Shown here: piece by piece, positions 62,626 through 64,000 of the stretch
Layout of the letters: every line of letters begins with the position of its first letter
How positions within the stretch are numbered: the first letter of the stretch is position 1
From: Sphingobium psychrophilum
GTDB lineage: Bacteria; Pseudomonadota; Alphaproteobacteria; Sphingomonadales; Sphingomonadaceae
DNA length: 64,000 nt
NCBI RefSeq assembly: GCF_012927105.1
Contig: NZ_JABBFV010000002.1
Coordinates: 293,951-357,950, forward strand
Direction of reading: 5' to 3'
Position numbers and translations under genes: made by a program
The notes under the pieces: model-generated
Told to the model about the DNA's origin: nothing
Database searches by the model: none
What the model saw: only the letters and a program-made list of their open reading frames with translations

Positions 62626-63822
62626 TCATGCGGCCTGCGCTAGCGCATAGCGACGACAATGTTCGAGATAGCCCGCTTCATGACTGGCTGTCAGATCGAC
62701 CACACCGTCCCACAGCCAACTCGGCGCTTCCATGCCTGCGCCCCGCCCCCGTCCGATCGCGTCTAGCCAATGCTTGCGCGTATCACGGCTCACTTGCCGC
62801 CCATGGGCCAGGCCCACTACATAGGCGAGGTAACGCGCCGCCCGCGTAGCCTCGTCCCTCGAGAACTGATCGATCTCGAGCTTAAGGTCCTGCGGCAGCA
62901 ATTCACGCAGCACGATCGATTTGCCCAGCAGCCCCGTTGCGAGCATACGTGAACCCAGATTGGGGGAAAGTGCCTGTGCACCTGCCACTACCCGCTCGGC
63001 ATGGTCGGCTGGCATCGCCTTGTTATCGCATGACGGCGCGATCGCCGCGACCGCTTCTTTAAGGTCAACCAGCGCGTAATCTGCTGGCGCTTTGCGACTG
63101 CCGCCGATGCCGATGAGCGCGGCAAACCGCAAATTGCCAAGCGAACTGCAACCCTTTTTCCAATAAGCGGCGTCGAGCAGCCGTACCCGATCTTCGCCTT
63201 CGCGTCCCTTCATGGAAAGAATCATCGCTGCGACCGCCGGGTCATCAAACAGAGTGTCGAGCGCGGTTTTCTCGTCACCTTCCAGCGCCCAGAATTTCCT
63301 GCCAATGGGTAGCTTCGGTTCGACATCGTCCAGCCGCTCGTCAGCCAGATGCTTCCAGCGCCGTCCCAGCGCCCGTCGGCGAACAGTGCGTATGGCTTGT
63401 GGTTCTGGTGCCTCATACTCGTTACGCTCGCCGAGCGCATGGCGATAGCCCTCGACCATATGCTCGATCATTCGAGCGGTTGTGACACCGGGCAAGTCGG
63501 ACCCGCGCGCGGCCGTCGCGAGTGACAGGCCAAGGCGAATAAGGTCGTGCGCTGGATTGCCGACCACCGCCTGGTCCAAATCGCGGATCTGGATGTCCAC
63601 GCGTCCTACAGCATCAGCCACAGGACCAAGATTGCCCAAATGACAATCGCCGCAAATCCAAACCGGAGGCCCTTGCGGCAGACGTTTCGATGCACTTGAT
63701 TCCTGCAGCCACTCATAGAATTTGCCAGTATTGCCGCGCACATAGGCATGCGTGGACCGCGCCATCTTCAGCGCCCGGCTCTGCTCAAGTTCGCGCTGCC
63801 GTGTTTTGCCGTACCTTCCCAT
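62626..63822 (-). CDS. DUF2252 protein
   Basis: A 398-residue protein of the DUF2252 family, which resembles protein-kinase/aminoglycoside-phosphotransferase folds. ICGDCHLGNLGPV is reminiscent of the kinase HGD-type catalytic loop and IQIRDLDQAVVGNPAHDLIR of the metal-binding DxD. Function is unknown. The start at 63822 is preferred because GGAGC lies seven bases upstream. It is isolated at the right edge. Confidence 0.85.
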   Translation of the reverse strand: MGRYGKTRQRELEQSRALKMARSTHAYVRGNTGKFYEWLQESSASKRLPQGPPVWICGDCHLGNLGPVADAVGRVDIQIRDLDQAVVGNPAHDLIRLGLSLATAARGSDLPGVTTARMIEHMVEGYRHALGERNEYEAPEPQAIRTVRRRALGRRWKHLADERLDDVEPKLPIGRKFWALEGDEKTALDTLFDDPAVAAMILSMKGREGEDRVRLLDAAYWKKGCSSLGNLRFAALIGIGGSRKAPADYALVDLKEAVAAIAPSCDNKAMPADHAERVVAGAQALSPNLGSRMLATGLLGKSIVLRELLPQDLKLEIDQFSRDEATRAARYLAYVVGLAHGRQVSRDTRKHWLDAIGRGRGAGMEAPSWLWDGVVDLTASHEAGYLEHCRRYALAQAA

Positions 63823-64000
63823 TGCTGCTCCATTGCCAGTTCGTGACGAACTAACGCGCGACACGCAAAAACGGCTTGGTCGTGTCCCGGCGCGTGGTGT
63901 AGGTTTTGAGGGTAGCGAAGCTGACCGGACGCGCGCTCATCGAACAAGCGCTGTAGCGGCCGGTCAGTTTCGCGGGTGGTCACCGGCGAACTTCGGATAA
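63823..64000. other. Right-edge stretch without a recognisable gene
   Basis: The last 178 bases contain no recognised coding sequence; open frames run off the window edge and could belong to a gene that continues outside. The promoter of the DUF2252 gene is expected here. Confidence 0.4.

Noticed and set aside
1..64000. CRISPR arrays, tRNA or rRNA genes
   Set aside because: No regularly spaced repeats and no tRNA- or rRNA-like sequence were noticed on reading either strand; no covariance search could be run.

Overview
The window looks like chromosome from a high-GC alphaproteobacterium, most likely a sphingomonad (Sphingobium/Sphingomonas/Novosphingobium type). This is inferred from TonB-receptor-centred nutrient loci, a Zymomonas-like levansucrase-family enzyme without a leader peptide, two LexA boxes of the alphaproteobacterial GTTC-N7-GTTC form, an imuA-imuB-dnaE2 mutasome, and several small proteins that look sphingomonad-like. 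No rRNA, tRNA or CRISPR array was seen.

Region 1 (about 0.2-12.5 kb) is a nucleoside-capture locus. A LacI-type regulator sits at the left edge. A minus-strand run encodes an exported NUP-family protein, an exported ADA2/ADGF-like adenosine deaminase, a TonB receptor, a second exported NUP-family protein and an NCS2 nucleobase permease. A divergent LysR regulator, a phosphoribosyltransferase and a LOG-type nucleotide ribohydrolase follow on the plus strand. The inferred logic is that nucleosides enter the periplasm, are deaminated and cleaved there, and the bases are pumped inward.

Region 2 (11.5-31.7 kb) is one minus-strand run of 18 genes, mostly joined by ATGA overlaps. It takes purines from adenine and guanine to oxalate: adenine deaminase, guanine deaminase, XdhABC, a flavoprotein in the position where urate oxidase is expected, UraH, UraD, PuuE allantoinase, AllC, PucG, and HpxZ/HpxW/AtzE(HpxY)-type proteins for the oxalurate branch. 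It also has an AzgA-type permease and an exported MTA/SAH-nucleosidase-like protein. The first gene joins a bile-acid:sodium-symporter-like transporter to an AtzG/HpxX-like small subunit. No known urate oxidase family is present. A HAD hydrolase in the run is frameshifted.

Region 3 (31.9-39.0 kb) is a sucrose locus: ROK fructokinase, GH68 enzyme, TonB receptor, a divergent GPH/SUT-like MFS transporter, and a LacI regulator. Two mirror-image LacI-type operators lie in the divergent promoter region.

Region 4 (39.0-44.8 kb) is a mosaic of decay: IS3 and IS66 remnants, two AlpA-like small regulators, a MipA/OmpV protein with a TetR regulator, a broken LysR gene and rlmJ.

Region 5 (44.8-48.4 kb) is a coupled five-gene run: MpaB-family protein, UVR-motif protein, DUF2231 membrane protein, PQQ-type sugar dehydrogenase lipoprotein and retropepsin-like protease.

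Region 6 (48.8-64 kb) is rich in DNA repair: LexA-boxed imuA-imuB-dnaE2, exonuclease III, thioredoxin 2, HU, two tandem SRAP proteins behind a LexA box (the first lacks all the catalytic residues), an AlkB-like dioxygenase, then an FAD/NAD(P) protein, a DUF1543 protein and a DUF2252 protein.
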